DNA from: Anaeromyxobacter oryzisoli
GTDB taxonomy: Bacteria > Myxococcota > Myxococcia > Myxococcales > Anaeromyxobacteraceae
Assembly (NCBI RefSeq): GCF_022690765.1
Contig: NZ_JALCZA010000013.1
Span: 1 to 64,000 of the forward strand
Length of the DNA: 64,000 nt
Direction of reading: 5' to 3'
Position numbers and translations under genes: made by a program. Each line of letters starts with the position of its first letter. Within the stretch, counting starts at the first letter, position 1. The notes beneath the pieces were generated by a model. It was not told where the DNA came from. It searched no databases and was given only the letters and a program-made list of their open reading frames with translations. Shown piece after piece: positions 7,831 through 17,354 of this stretch.

Positions 7831-10821
7831 ATGCCCGAAGCCGCCCGCCGCGCCGCGCCCCCTCGCGCCCCGACCCTGGTCGAGCGCCTCACCCCGGAGG
7901 CCGTGCACGCGGCGTTCTCGGAGGCGGCGATCGTCGAGGGGCGCGACGTGATCGAGGAGGGGCGCGCGTCGCGGCCGGAGATCCGGCCGTCGAGCGTCGA
8001 GGCGATCGTGGTCGGGGAGGACCGGATGGCGCGCCGCGTGGCGCTCGCGTGGGGCGATCGCGGGCTCACCACGAGCTGTAGCTGCGGGCGGCCGCGCTGC
8101 GCGCACGCCGCGGCCCTCGCGCTGCTCCTCGCCGGCGACGCGCGCCCGGCGGGACCGGACGCGCGCCCCGTGGCGTCGCTCCGCGACGAGGAGCGGCGGC
8201 GCCGGCAGGCGCGCGGCGCGAGCGAGCTCTTCGACATCCACCGCGTGGGCGGCTCGCGCCTCCTCGGCCAGTACGAGGTCGCCTCGCCGTCCTCGCAGGC
8301 CTACCGCGTGACGCTGCGGTCCCTCGACGCTCCGCACAACGGGTGCACCTGCCCCGACTTCGCGACCAACCTCCTCGGCACCTGCAAGCACGTCGAGGCG
8401 GTGCTCCACCACCTCCGCCGCGACGCGCCCCGCCGCCTGGCGCGGGCGGCCGGCGAGGGCGCGCCGGCGAGCTACCTGCACCTCGTCTTCGAGCCGGAGG
8501 AGTCGATCGGGCTGCACCAGGCGCCGGAGGCGCCAGCGCGTCGCTTCGCGGCCCGCTACTTCGCGCCGGACGGGCGGCTCCGCGGCGCCGTCGCCGAGGT
8601 CTGGCCCGAGCTCTCGCGCGACGCGGTGGAGGCCGGGGTGGAGGTCCCGGCCGAGGTGACCCGGCTCGCCGAGCGCGCGATCGACGCGGCGCGCCGGGAG
8701 CGACGGCGGCGGCAGGTCGAGGAGGAGGTCCGCGCCGCCGGCCGGGACCAGCCCGGCCTCCGGCTGCCGCTCTACCCGTACCAGGTGGAGGGCGTCGCCT
8801 TCCTCGCCTCGCGCGGGCGGGCGCTCCTCGCCGACGAAATGGGGCTCGGCAAGACCGCCCAGGCCATCGCGGCGATGGCGGTCCTCGCGCGCCGCGGCGA
8901 GGTGCGGCGGACGCTGGTGGTCTGCCCGACCTCGCTCAAGCACCAGTGGCTGCGCGAGCTCCGGCAGTTCGCGGACCTCGCCCCGGAGGAGGTCGTGGTC
9001 GTCTCCGGCGGGCGGGAGGAGCGGCGGGCCCGCTACGCCGACCCGCCGCGCGTCCTCGTCACGAGCTACGAGCTCGCCCGCGCCGACGAGCGCGAGCTGC
9101 TCGACCTCGCCCCGGACCTCCTGGTCCTCGACGAGGCGCAGCGGATCAAGAACTGGCGCACCCGCACCGCCTCGGTCGTGAAGCGGATCCCGAGCCGCTT
9201 CGCCTTCGTCCTCACCGGCACCCCGCTCGAGAACCGGCTCGACGACCTCTACAGCCTGATGCAGGTGGTGGACCCGCACCTCTTCGGCCCGCTCTGGCGG
9301 TTCAACGAGGAGTTCACCACCCTCGATCCGTCCGGGAAGCCGGCCGGCTACCGGAACCTGGACCGCCTGCGGTCCCGGATCGCGCCGGTGGTGCTGCGCC
9401 GCCGCAAGGAGGAGGTGCTCGCGGACCTCCCCGAGCGGCTGGTCTCGCGCCTCGTCGTGCCGCTCTCCCCGGAGCAGCGCGAGATCCACGACGACGCCGA
9501 GGCCGGCGCGGCACGGCTGCTCTCCGTGCTCCGCAAGCGCCCCCTCACGCCCGCCGAGGAGCAGCGGCTCATGCGCGCGTTCCAGCGGATGCGGATGGCG
9601 TGCGACGCGGCGGCGCTGGTGGACGGGGACACGCCCGGCGCGCCCAAGCTGGACGAGCTCGAGCGGCTCCTCGAGGAGATCTGCGTCGAGGAGGGGCGCA
9701 AGGTGGTGGTCTTCTCCGAGTGGGAGAAGATGCAGGCGATGGCCGCCGAGGTCTGCGCGCGGCTCGGCGTCGGCCACGTCCGGCTCCACGGCGGCGTCCC
9801 CTCCGAGGCGCGCGGCGCCCTCATCGATCGGTTCCGGGACGATCCCGCGTGCCGGGTGTTCCTCTCCACCGACGCGGGCGGCGTGGGGCTGAACCTCCAG
9901 GTCGCGACCCACGTGGTGAACCTCGACCTCCCGTGGAACCCGGCGGTGCTCGCGCAGCGCATCGCGCGGGTGCACCGGCTCGGTCAGCGCGAGCCGGTGA
10001 ACGTGGTCACCCTCGTCTCCGAGGGGAGCTTCGAGGAGCGGCTCGAGGCGTCGCTCGACTCCAAGCGGGCCCTCTTCGCCGCGGCGGTGGGGGACGATCC
10101 GGACACGGTGACCGTGGAGCGGTCCTCGCTGGCGCGGCGGCTCGCCACCGTCCTCGAGGAGAGCCGGCCGGTCTCGAGCGAGCGGCCCGACGGCTCGGCC
10201 GAGCCGGACGCGGAGCCGGTGGAGGCGCTCCGGGCGAGGGTGGGCGACGCGCTCGAGCAGGTGGTCCGGCTCGCCGACGGGCGGATCGTAGGGGTCGTCC
10301 GGGGCGAGGTCCCGGACGCGGCGCCGCAGGGGGCGGTGCTCCTGCCGGCGCGCGTCGCGGAGGGGATGGCGCCGCTCGGAGGTGCTTCGCCGCTCGCGGG
10401 CGCGGAGGTCCTCTACCGCGCCCCCGCCGTCGGTTCCGCCGACGCGCGGGCGGCCGCCCGCCGCGGCCTCGTCGCCGTCGCCGCCCGGAAGCGCGCCGCG
10501 GCCGAGGCCCTCGTCGCGGCGGGGCAGCCCGCCGAGGTGCTCGGGCTCTGCCGCGACGCCATCGCCTTCGCGCTGCGCGCCCTCGATCCCCGCGGCGATC
10601 CCGGGGAGGACCCGGCCGCGCTCCTCGCCGCGGTGCACGGCCACCTCGTGCCGGCCGGCCTCGTCTCCGAGGGCGAGGCGGGCGCACTCGCGCGGGCGAG
10701 CGAGGCGGCGAGGGCGTTCGGGGCGGCCGCCATCCCGCCGCCCGAGCCGCTCGTCGCCGCGGTGGTGGCGGACGCGCGGGCGCTGGTCGGGCGGGCGCGG
10801 GCCGCGATCGAGGCCGGGTAG
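7831..10821 (+). CDS. SWIM zinc finger / SNF2-family helicase
   Basis: A 996-residue SNF2-type ATPase, expected to translocate on DNA or remodel nucleoprotein complexes. Two SWIM-type zinc motifs precede the motor: CSCGRPRCAH near residue 83 and CTCPDFATNLLGTCKH near 172. The helicase domain follows: motif I DEMGLGKT near 335, motif II DEAQ near 434, motif III LTGTPLENR near 462, motif V STDAGGVGLNLQ near 680 and motif VI QRIARVHRLGQ near 709. Residues 770-996 are an unrecognised Ala-rich helical tail. The gene stands alone and converges with the next gene 8 bases away. SWIM-SNF2 proteins are common in bacteria, but their physiological role is poorly known. Confidence 0.88.
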   Translation: MPEAARRAAPPRAPTLVERLTPEAVHAAFSEAAIVEGRDVIEEGRASRPEIRPSSVEAIVVGEDRMARRVALAWGDRGLTTSCSCGRPRCAHAAALALLLAGDARPAGPDARPVASLRDEERRRRQARGASELFDIHRVGGSRLLGQYEVASPSSQAYRVTLRSLDAPHNGCTCPDFATNLLGTCKHVEAVLHHLRRDAPRRLARAAGEGAPASYLHLVFEPEESIGLHQAPEAPARRFAARYFAPDGRLRGAVAEVWPELSRDAVEAGVEVPAEVTRLAERAIDAARRERRRRQVEEEVRAAGRDQPGLRLPLYPYQVEGVAFLASRGRALLADEMGLGKTAQAIAAMAVLARRGEVRRTLVVCPTSLKHQWLRELRQFADLAPEEVVVVSGGREERRARYADPPRVLVTSYELARADERELLDLAPDLLVLDEAQRIKNWRTRTASVVKRIPSRFAFVLTGTPLENRLDDLYSLMQVVDPHLFGPLWRFNEEFTTLDPSGKPAGYRNLDRLRSRIAPVVLRRRKEEVLADLPERLVSRLVVPLSPEQREIHDDAEAGAARLLSVLRKRPLTPAEEQRLMRAFQRMRMACDAAALVDGDTPGAPKLDELERLLEEICVEEGRKVVVFSEWEKMQAMAAEVCARLGVGHVRLHGGVPSEARGALIDRFRDDPACRVFLSTDAGGVGLNLQVATHVVNLDLPWNPAVLAQRIARVHRLGQREPVNVVTLVSEGSFEERLEASLDSKRALFAAAVGDDPDTVTVERSSLARRLATVLEESRPVSSERPDGSAEPDAEPVEALRARVGDALEQVVRLADGRIVGVVRGEVPDAAPQGAVLLPARVAEGMAPLGGASPLAGAEVLYRAPAVGSADARAAARRGLVAVAARKRAAAEALVAAGQPAEVLGLCRDAIAFALRALDPRGDPGEDPAALLAAVHGHLVPAGLVSEGEAGALARASEAARAFGAAAIPPPEPLVAAVVADARALVGRARAAIEAG

Positions 10822-10829
10822 ACCTTTGC

Positions 10830-12842
10830 CTACGGCGGCGCGAACTGCACCGTCCGCAGCCAGGCGGGCAGGTCGGCCACCTTCGCCGAGCGGACGCCCG
10901 CGTCGCTGATGGCGTAGACGAAGTCGTCGGCGAGCACGCTGCGCCTCACGGAGGGCGACCAGGCGAAGCTCCAGCCCGGCCCCGAGGCGGTGGCGAACAC
11001 GTCTGCCATCGAGAGGCGGCCGGCCGGCGTGATCCCTGCGGCCGGGTCCACCTTGAAGAGGCGCAGGTCGCTCACGAAGGCGTCCGCGGCGAGGTCGGTG
11101 AAGGGGATGGCGAGGAGCCCGCGCGCCGGGAACCAGGTGAACGCCCTGGGGTCCCAGAGCGACTCCGACCACGACGCCCCCTCTCCCACCAGCACGGTCG
11201 AGAGGGGGCTCGGAGCCGCCGGATCGGCGACGTCGAGCAGCTGCACCTTCACCTGCATGGCGCCGCTCGCCGCGAGCTCGCGCCCGACCCCCAGCAGGTG
11301 GGTGTCGTCCAACGGGTGGAGGTAGGCGATGAACCCCGGGAGCGTCAGCTCGCCGAGCTTCCGCGGCTGCGCCGGATCGGAGAGGTCGAAGGTGAAGAGC
11401 GGGTCGATCTGTCGGGCGGTGATCGCGAAGCCGCGCGATCCCACGAAGCGCGTCCCGAAGAGCCGCTCGCCGTCGCCGAACGGCTCGGTCTTCCCGAGGG
11501 TCCGGAGCGCGCCGCCGGAGAGCCCCAGCACCGCGATCTGGTTCGAGAGCTCGATCCGCCCCCAGGGCTGGGTGGGGTCCTCGACGCGGGTGGAGAGCGT
11601 GCTCGCCACGCGCAGCGCACCGTCGAGCTCGTCCAGCTGGTACGGATCGTCCAGGGTGCCGTCCACCACGCCGGAGCCCAGGTAGGCGGCGCGGTCGGGA
11701 TCGCGGAGGTCGAAGGCGTGCAGGTAGGTGGCGTCGCCTTGCCCCGGCATCGGCCACCACCACCAGTGCCCCGCGGCCGCGTAGAGGGTGTCCTTCGAGG
11801 CGTACACGACGTCGGCGCGCGCGAGGACCGACGTCCGCGCGGCCAGCGCCTGCCGGTCGAGATCGAGCGTGGCGAGGGTGAGGATCCCGAGGTGGACCGG
11901 GGCCGAGCCGATCGCGAAGTCGCCGCAGGCGTAGCCGAGCTCCTCCGTCGAGCCGTCGGGCCGCTCGACCGCGCCGCGGCGCAGCCAGTCGTCGAGGGTC
12001 CGCGCACGGATGAGCGCCTCGTTCCGGGTGACGAGGTCGTCGAACGCCCGATCGCGATCGGCCTGGCTCGCGTCGGCGGACAGCTCGGGCCAGAGGGCCA
12101 CGCCGTCCGGGAACGGGAGCTCGTCCCTCATCACCAGGCGGACCCGGGTGCCGATGCGGCGGGCGGCGAGATAGCTCCCCGGCAGGTAGATCTCGGAGGT
12201 GACCCGGGGGGCGGAGAGCGCGGACACGTCCACCGTGGTGACCTTGGTGACGTTGCTCGCCTGGTACCCGCACCACATCGAGCCCGGCGCCGTGCCGGCG
12301 CCGGCGAGCGGCTCGGCGCAGATCGGCTGAGTCCCCTCCAGCGCGCGCGGGACGTAGACGGTGCTGAAGACCACCACCTGGTCGCCGGACAGGAAGAGAT
12401 CGCGGGGCCAGCCCTCGATCGCGAGCGAGGCGGTCTCCGTCATGGCGTCCGCCGGCCAGCTGCTCACGAGGTGCAGGCGGCCGTCGGCCAGGGCGGCGAT
12501 GCGGGTGCCGTCGTTCTGGACGAAGTCGGCCTCGTCCACCCCGGCCACCTGCGCGTTGGTCGTGGTGAAGCTCTCCGGCCCGGCCGCGCCCGCGTAGTTC
12601 GCCCAGCCGCCGACCACCGGGACGGCCACCCCCCATCCCTCCCGGAGCTGCTCGACCCGGCTCTTCATCTCGAGGACGAGCGCATCCTCGATCGCGCCCT
12701 CGAGCTCTCCGCAGCTCGCCGCGTAGGTGAGGCTGGGGCTGCGATCGACCCCGATCGGCGCCGGGAGCCTCGACGAGGTGCTCCGGTTGCAGGCGACGGT
12801 GGAGGCGAGCGTCAGGACCGCGAGGGTGCGCAGAAACGTCAT
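10830..12842 (-). CDS. Secreted beta-propeller lipoprotein
   Basis: A 670-residue exported protein with a lipobox (LASTVAC, Cys18), then a region resembling the bacterial C-terminal beta-propeller domain family (PF09826-like). Typical are AGVDEADFVQNDGTRIAAL near residue 100, followed by repeated blades such as ASKDTLYAAAGHWWW and LFGTRFVGSRGFAITARQIDPLF, the conserved final-third blade with a Phe-Asp-Leu-Ser-Asp-Pro step. Family members are archaeal and bacterial surface proteins of unknown function. The start at 12842 is preceded by AAGGAG. It converges with the SNF2 gene, only 8 bases away, and is transcribed alone. Confidence 0.8.
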   Translation of the reverse strand: MTFLRTLAVLTLASTVACNRSTSSRLPAPIGVDRSPSLTYAASCGELEGAIEDALVLEMKSRVEQLREGWGVAVPVVGGWANYAGAAGPESFTTTNAQVAGVDEADFVQNDGTRIAALADGRLHLVSSWPADAMTETASLAIEGWPRDLFLSGDQVVVFSTVYVPRALEGTQPICAEPLAGAGTAPGSMWCGYQASNVTKVTTVDVSALSAPRVTSEIYLPGSYLAARRIGTRVRLVMRDELPFPDGVALWPELSADASQADRDRAFDDLVTRNEALIRARTLDDWLRRGAVERPDGSTEELGYACGDFAIGSAPVHLGILTLATLDLDRQALAARTSVLARADVVYASKDTLYAAAGHWWWWPMPGQGDATYLHAFDLRDPDRAAYLGSGVVDGTLDDPYQLDELDGALRVASTLSTRVEDPTQPWGRIELSNQIAVLGLSGGALRTLGKTEPFGDGERLFGTRFVGSRGFAITARQIDPLFTFDLSDPAQPRKLGELTLPGFIAYLHPLDDTHLLGVGRELAASGAMQVKVQLLDVADPAAPSPLSTVLVGEGASWSESLWDPRAFTWFPARGLLAIPFTDLAADAFVSDLRLFKVDPAAGITPAGRLSMADVFATASGPGWSFAWSPSVRRSVLADDFVYAISDAGVRSAKVADLPAWLRTVQFAPP

Positions 12843-13112
12843 GGGGGCCGCTCCTTGGCAGCCCCTCTGTATCAGGGCCTGCCGAGCTCGAGGAGCACGC
12901 AAGTCGTCGCACGGCGCCCCCGGCGCCCCCCCGGCCCACCGGCCCACCGGTCCACCCCGGATCGTCCCCATGAGGGCCGCCTCGTCCAGCTCGTCCGCGC
13001 TGCGCAACGCGCGCCCCGCCCGTTACGGAGATCGGCGTGACCGGCGAGCCCGGTCGCGGGCGTTTGGAGCAGCACGCGGCCAGCCGAGGAGCGAGCCGTG
13101 TGGAGCGAGCAG

Positions 13113-13730
13113 ATGGCGCGGCGAACGCGTCGGGTCGGCCGATGGGCGGCGGCGGCCTTGCTGGGCGGCGCGAGCCTCGGCTGCCGATCCGACGCGGGCG
13201 CGCTCGAGGAGAGGGCGCGCCCGGTCCGGGGCGAGGAGACCGCGAACATGTCCGGGTTCACGAAGCCGTCCGACGAGGCGCTCCAGGAGCGCCTCACGCC
13301 CGAGCAGTACCGGGTCACGCAGCTCGCGGGGACCGAGCCGCCGTTCGAAAACGCGTACTGGGACCAGCACGCGCCCGGCGTCTACGTCGACGTGGTCTCC
13401 GGCGAGCCGCTCTTCAGCTCGCTCGACAAGTTCGACTCCGGGACCGGCTGGCCCAGCTTCACCCGCCCCCTCGACCCGAGCCACGTCACCACCCGCGAGG
13501 ATCGCGCCCTCTTCTTCGAGCGCACCGAGGTCCGCTCGCGGCTCGCCGGCTCGCACCTCGGCCACGTCTTCCACGACGGGCCGCCGCCGACGGGCCTGCG
13601 CTACTGCATCAACTCCGCGGCGCTTCGCTTCGTCCCGGCGGCGCGGCTCGCGGCGGAGGGCTACGGCGACCTCCTTCCGCTCTTCGAGAAGGGCGAGCAC
13701 GCCTCTCCCCCGGGCGGCGCGAGCCCATGA
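13113..13730 (+). CDS. msrB: Peptide methionine-(R)-S-oxide reductase MsrB, lipoprotein form
   Basis: Reduces methionine-R-sulfoxide in oxidised proteins; here outside the cytoplasm. From the ATG at 13113 the protein has 205 residues (GTG at 13098 would add 5). A twin-Arg-rich start and lipobox LGGASLGC give an exported lipoprotein. The MsrB domain shows [33 protein letters not shown] and the catalytic Cys in RYCIN. The four zinc cysteines are absent (SGEPLF where zinc forms have CG.PLF), and the position of the classical resolving Cys is Thr (SGTGWPSF). The molybdopterin oxidoreductase converges on it from 27 bases away and may also serve periplasmic methionine repair. Confidence 0.9.
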   Translation: MARRTRRVGRWAAAALLGGASLGCRSDAGALEERARPVRGEETANMSGFTKPSDEALQERLTPEQYRVTQLAGTEPPFENAYWDQHAPGVYVDVVSGEPLFSSLDKFDSGTGWPSFTRPLDPSHVTTREDRALFFERTEVRSRLAGSHLGHVFHDGPPPTGLRYCINSAALRFVPAARLAAEGYGDLLPLFEKGEHASPPGGASP

Positions 13731-13757
13731 TGCTGAGGGGCCGGCCGGCCACCCGGC

Positions 13758-14465
13758 TCATACTCCCGCGAACCACTCGTATCCCTGGTCCTCCCAGTAC
13801 CCGCCCGTCCTCACCGGGAGGAAGCTCACTGCGGTGAGGTACTTCACCATCTTGTAGCCGAGCTTCACCGCCGAGTAGAGGCGGACCGGCGCGCCGTGCT
13901 CCGGCCCGAGCGGCGTGCCGTTCATGGCGAGGGCGAGGATCGTCTGCGGGTGAAGCGCGCTCGCGAGGTCCCAGGAGGACCAGTAGCCCGAGTCGAACGA
14001 GCGGAACTCGACGTAGCGCGCCCGCGGGTCCACGCCCGCGAGGCGGGCGAGCTCGGAGAGCCGCACGCCGTCCCAGGACGCGACCGCCGACCACCCCTCG
14101 ACGCAGTGGTGCCGGACCCGGGTGCGCGTCTGCGGGAGGCGCCGGAGGTCCGCGAGCGAGAGGGTCAGGGGGCGCGCGACGAGGCCGCCCACGGCGAGCG
14201 CCCAGCCGGCGGGGGCGAGCGGGATCCGCTTCGAGATCCGGTAGGCCGGGAAGGCGTCCGGGGGGCTCTCGTCCTCCGGGGGGAGCTCGGGGGCGAGCCG
14301 CGAGGGGTCGAACGTCGCCCGCTGGAACCGCTCGTTCACGCGCTCCATGAGCCCCAGGAAGCCGGCGTGCGGCCGGTCGCTGTCGCAGGCGAGCCCGCCG
14401 AGGCCGAGGAGCGCCGTCGCGCGGACGCCGGTGGCGAGGAAGCGGCGTCGGGTCGAGCCGGTCAC
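13758..14465 (-). CDS. Tat-exported molybdopterin-dependent oxidoreductase (sulfite oxidase/MsrP fold)
   Basis: A 235-residue periplasmic oxidoreductase of the sulfite oxidase family. A Tat motif (STRRRFLATG) opens the protein. The Mo-pterin-ligating Cys lies in VRHHCVEGWSAVASW near residue 115, matching the CVE.W pattern of MsrP/YedY. The Arg/Tyr-rich end GAPVRLYSAVKLGYKMVK is also conserved in the family. The GTG start at 14465 overlaps the stop of the cytochrome b gene (GTGA), so the two form an operon and probably an electron-transfer pair. The substrate is not known from sequence; protein methionine sulfoxide or sulfite-like compounds are candidates. The long open frame upstream is a shadow of the cytochrome gene. 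Confidence 0.85.
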   Translation of the reverse strand: MTGSTRRRFLATGVRATALLGLGGLACDSDRPHAGFLGLMERVNERFQRATFDPSRLAPELPPEDESPPDAFPAYRISKRIPLAPAGWALAVGGLVARPLTLSLADLRRLPQTRTRVRHHCVEGWSAVASWDGVRLSELARLAGVDPRARYVEFRSFDSGYWSSWDLASALHPQTILALAMNGTPLGPEHGAPVRLYSAVKLGYKMVKYLTAVSFLPVRTGGYWEDQGYEWFAGV

Positions 14466-15121
14466 GCCCTCTCCTCCGGCCGCTCGTCGCGGCCGACGGT
14501 CATGTCCGCGAGCGTCCGCGGGTGGAGCAGCACCTGGATCACGTGGACCGCGGTGAAGAGCGCGAGCGCGGCGAGCGCCAGGAGGTGGATCGCGCGCGCC
14601 GCGTCGTAGCCGCCGAGCAGCGCGGTGAGGCGCGGGAGCTGGACCGGCTTGTACATCGCGAGCCCCGAGAGGACGAGCAGCGGCGCCGTCGCGAGGACGC
14701 CGGTGTACGCGAGGCGCTGCATCCCGTTGTACAGGCCGACGGGCGCCGGGGCTTCCTCGCGGAGGCGCAGATCGTGGAGGAGGGTGCCCCAGGCGTTCCG
14801 GGCGTCCCGGCGGGGGAGGAACAGCCGTCGCCGCCACTCCCCGCTCGCGAACAGGTAGGCGGCGTACACGAGCGCGTTCGCCACGAACAGCCACGCGAAC
14901 GCGAAGTGCCAGTGTCGCGCGCCGGCGAGCCATCCCCCGACCGTCAGGGCGGCCGGCGGCCTCGCCCCCTGGAGCGGGTACCACTCGTAGGGCTCGCCCC
15001 TCGGGCCGAGGAGCGGATAGGCGACGAGGATCCGGAGGCCGCTCCCGGCCATGATCGTGAAGAGGACGAGGTTCGCCCAGTGCGTCACCCGGACCAGCCA
15101 CGGCTGTGCAGGGCGCGGCAT
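14462..15121 (-). CDS. Cytochrome b561-type membrane electron-transfer subunit
   Basis: A 219-residue membrane protein with four or five hydrophobic segments and histidines placed as in the b561/hydrogenase cytochrome b family. These include RVTHWANLVLFTIMAGSGL at the start, ARHWHFAFAWLFVANALVYA, and IHLLALAALALFTAVHVIQV with His residues that can bind two b haems. It would take electrons from quinol and pass them to the exported molybdopterin enzyme encoded next, whose start overlaps its stop by 4 bases. It is not the MsrQ/YedZ family proper but plays the equivalent place in the gene pair. Start ATG at 15121. Confidence 0.85.
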   Translation of the reverse strand: MPRPAQPWLVRVTHWANLVLFTIMAGSGLRILVAYPLLGPRGEPYEWYPLQGARPPAALTVGGWLAGARHWHFAFAWLFVANALVYAAYLFASGEWRRRLFLPRRDARNAWGTLLHDLRLREEAPAPVGLYNGMQRLAYTGVLATAPLLVLSGLAMYKPVQLPRLTALLGGYDAARAIHLLALAALALFTAVHVIQVLLHPRTLADMTVGRDERPEERA

Positions 15122-15297
15122 GCCAGATCAGGCCTCACGGCGCTCAGGTCGCGAGAGCGGCGTGAGCATGACCGTCATATCCTCCGAGCTGCAACGCGTC
15201 CCGACATCTTGCTGACCGATCCGCGCGGCCGGCTACCCGTCGCGGCACCACGCGCCCGTCCGCGACCGCGGTGAGGGGGCGGCGCGGCTCGGCTCGA

Positions 15298-15720
15298 CTA
15301 CCGACCTGACCCGTCGCCCCGGGTCCCCTGCATCGCCGGGAACCCGCCGGGCTCGGAGTCCTCACCGCGGCGCAGGATCGCGAGCCGCCGCCGCATCGCC
15401 GCGATCTCGGCGTCCTGGGACGCGATGATCTCGCTGGCGAGCTGCCGCGTGAGCGGGTCCCTACCGTGGACGAGAAGCAGGCGCGCCATCTCCACCGCCC
15501 CCTCGTGGTGCGGGATCATCATGGCGAGGAAGTCCACGTCCACGTTCCCCGTGTAGCCGGGGGCGTGCATGTCCCTCATCATCCGATCCATGCCCGCGTC
15601 CATCTCTCTCTCGAACGCGCGGAACTCCGGCGAGAACGCGGCGCCGCCGCGCTCCGCGGCGGGAGGATGGGCATGCCCAGCGTGCGCGTCCGGAGCGGCG
15701 ACTCGCTTCCCGTCTTCCAT
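15298..15720 (-). CDS. DUF305 family protein
   Basis: A 140-residue protein with the DUF305 core: FEREMDAGMDRMMRDMH, then VDFLAMMIPHHEGAVEMAR, then ELASEIIASQDAEIAAMRR-like helices (here QLASEIIASQDAEIAAMRR). The His-His-Glu motif and the Met-rich helices are typical. Family members are ferritin-like bundles, often next to metal (copper) genes. The start at 15720 was chosen because it follows GAGGAG by 7 bases; the frame stays open to 15744. A His-rich, Pro-rich linker (DAHAGHAHPPA) precedes the domain, and there is no obvious signal peptide. It lies 57 bases after the stop of no partner gene in its own direction except the upstream propeller gene, so co-transcription with that gene is possible. 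Confidence 0.85.
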   Translation of the reverse strand: MEDGKRVAAPDAHAGHAHPPAAERGGAAFSPEFRAFEREMDAGMDRMMRDMHAPGYTGNVDVDFLAMMIPHHEGAVEMARLLLVHGRDPLTRQLASEIIASQDAEIAAMRRRLAILRRGEDSEPGGFPAMQGTRGDGSGR

Positions 15721-15801
15721 GGCTTCGCTCCTCAGGGGCGACACCGCTCGCGTCGGGCTGCCGGTATCACGCCGGTCATGGCTCGACGCGACAGGGTGCC
15801 C

Positions 15802-17166
15802 TCAGGCCGTCTGGCTGCGCGCGCCGGGGCGTACGTACACCAGGTTGATGCTCTTCTTGTTGCGGAGCTTCCCCGACGGCAGCGCGAGCTCGCCGAGGGG
15901 GATCTGTGCGACGAAGCGCGGGTCCAGCGGATCGCTCACGTCGAACGCGCTGCACACCGTCTGCCCCGCGTTGGGCGTGCCCGGGAGCTCGTCCTGCTCG
16001 TGCGCCACGTAGAGGAGCGTGTTCTCGGGGTTCGTCCACAGCCCGTGGGACTCGCGCCCATGGGTGAAGAACGTCTTGATGACCTTCCGATGCCCGGGCG
16101 GCGGCGCGCGATCGATCACGGCGAGCTGGCTCGAGGCCACCCCGCCGGGGCCGCCATCGTCCACCCGAGCGAGCGAGGCGTAGATCACCTTGCCGCGCGC
16201 GTTCTCGACGAACTCGAGGTGGTTCGGGCGGGCGAGCTTCCCGAGCCGGACGGTATCGAGCGCTCGCGGCTGCGGCTCCACCGACCAGGCGGAGAGGGCA
16301 TCCGCGAGCTTGTGCGAGAGCCACAGCTCCTTCCCGTCCGGCGTGGTCTTCTGGAACGGCGTGAAGCCGAACGGATCCTGCGCTTTCAGATCGATCACCG
16401 CGCGACGTTTCGGCTGGCTCGCGCCGTCGGCCCCGAAGCCCGTCTCCATCACCTCGAGCTGCGAGAGCTTCTGCGAGATCACGAACGCCAGTCGCCCGTC
16501 GGCGGAGAACCAGACCTGCGCCGGCCCGTTCAGGCACTCGACATACCTGCGGACGGCGCCCGCCGCGACCCCGCCGGCCTCGCGGATCGCGGCGGCGACG
16601 TCGAGGATCGCGATCCGGCTCTCGCCGCGGATCGTCACCCACAGCTCCTTGCCGTCGCGGCTGAAGGTGGGCTCGTGCGGCTCCCGGCCCACGAGGATGC
16701 CGCTGGTGAGCCGCTCCGGGTTCGTCTGGCTCCCGGCCTGGGGGTTCGGCGCGTTCCCGACGGGCTTCAGCGTCACGAGATCCACGAGGTAGACGTTGCT
16801 CGAGCCGCGGCCGGTGCACGCGAGCAGCCGGTTGTCGGGCGAGGGCGCTGCGCCGTGGACGTACACGGCGCCATGGTAGAGGGGCTTGTTCATCATCGCC
16901 GCGTGGGTGGGCGTGACGCCGCCCGTCACCAGCCGGAAGGGCGGACGGGGATCCTCGTCGAACGAGGTCAGGTTGATCGTCGTCGAGACGGTGTTCGTCC
17001 CCGGATCGATCACGGAGAGCGTATCCGAGTCCTCGTTGCAGAGGATCACCCGGTCGCCCGCGCGCGACGCGCGCTGCGGCTGGGCGCCGCCGCGGTCGAG
17101 GGGCAGCGTCGCGGCGATCGCCGCGACGCCGGTCCGGACGACGAACTCGCGCCGAGTCCACCTCAT
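15802..17166 (-). CDS. Tat-exported YncE/YVTN-type beta-propeller protein
   Basis: A 454-residue exported protein. The N-terminus MRWTRREFVVRTG is a Tat signal. The body is a seven-bladed propeller of the YncE/40-residue YVTN type, seen in VILCNEDSDTLSVIDPGTNT, then NVYLVDLVTLKPVG, ELWVTIRGESRIAILD and LLYVAHEQDELPG. Such proteins often accompany secreted oxidoreductases or act as ligand-binding scaffolds; nothing in the sequence shows an enzyme active site. The start at 17166 follows AAGGGAG. The DUF305 gene lies 81 bases downstream in the same direction and may be co-transcribed. Confidence 0.8.
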   Translation of the reverse strand: MRWTRREFVVRTGVAAIAATLPLDRGGAQPQRASRAGDRVILCNEDSDTLSVIDPGTNTVSTTINLTSFDEDPRPPFRLVTGGVTPTHAAMMNKPLYHGAVYVHGAAPSPDNRLLACTGRGSSNVYLVDLVTLKPVGNAPNPQAGSQTNPERLTSGILVGREPHEPTFSRDGKELWVTIRGESRIAILDVAAAIREAGGVAAGAVRRYVECLNGPAQVWFSADGRLAFVISQKLSQLEVMETGFGADGASQPKRRAVIDLKAQDPFGFTPFQKTTPDGKELWLSHKLADALSAWSVEPQPRALDTVRLGKLARPNHLEFVENARGKVIYASLARVDDGGPGGVASSQLAVIDRAPPPGHRKVIKTFFTHGRESHGLWTNPENTLLYVAHEQDELPGTPNAGQTVCSAFDVSDPLDPRFVAQIPLGELALPSGKLRNKKSINLVYVRPGARSQTA

Positions 17167-17354
17167 GGCCTCGCTCCCTTCGCAGCTCCCCGCGTGTCTA
17201 TTCGTCCGCGCGGCCGCGATCCGAGCCCGGTCGGGGAAACGCCCGCAGGAGCGTGGCTCGGCCCGGGAGGCGCTCTTTGGACGAAGCTCGCTCGCCGGGA
17301 GCGGGGCGGAGCGCCAGCCCCCGCGGCGCTCGCCCGTTCCCCCGACTCACGCCG

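Noticed and set aside
7723-12939. A 1738-codon open frame on the minus strand
   Set aside because: It is a mirror of the SNF2 gene and another frame of the beta-propeller gene. Its product is Arg/Pro/Gly/Ala-rich without a family motif, as expected in high-GC DNA.
8343-13040. A 1565-codon open frame on the plus strand
   Set aside because: Shadow frame of the SNF2 gene, low-complexity product, no start or domain evidence.
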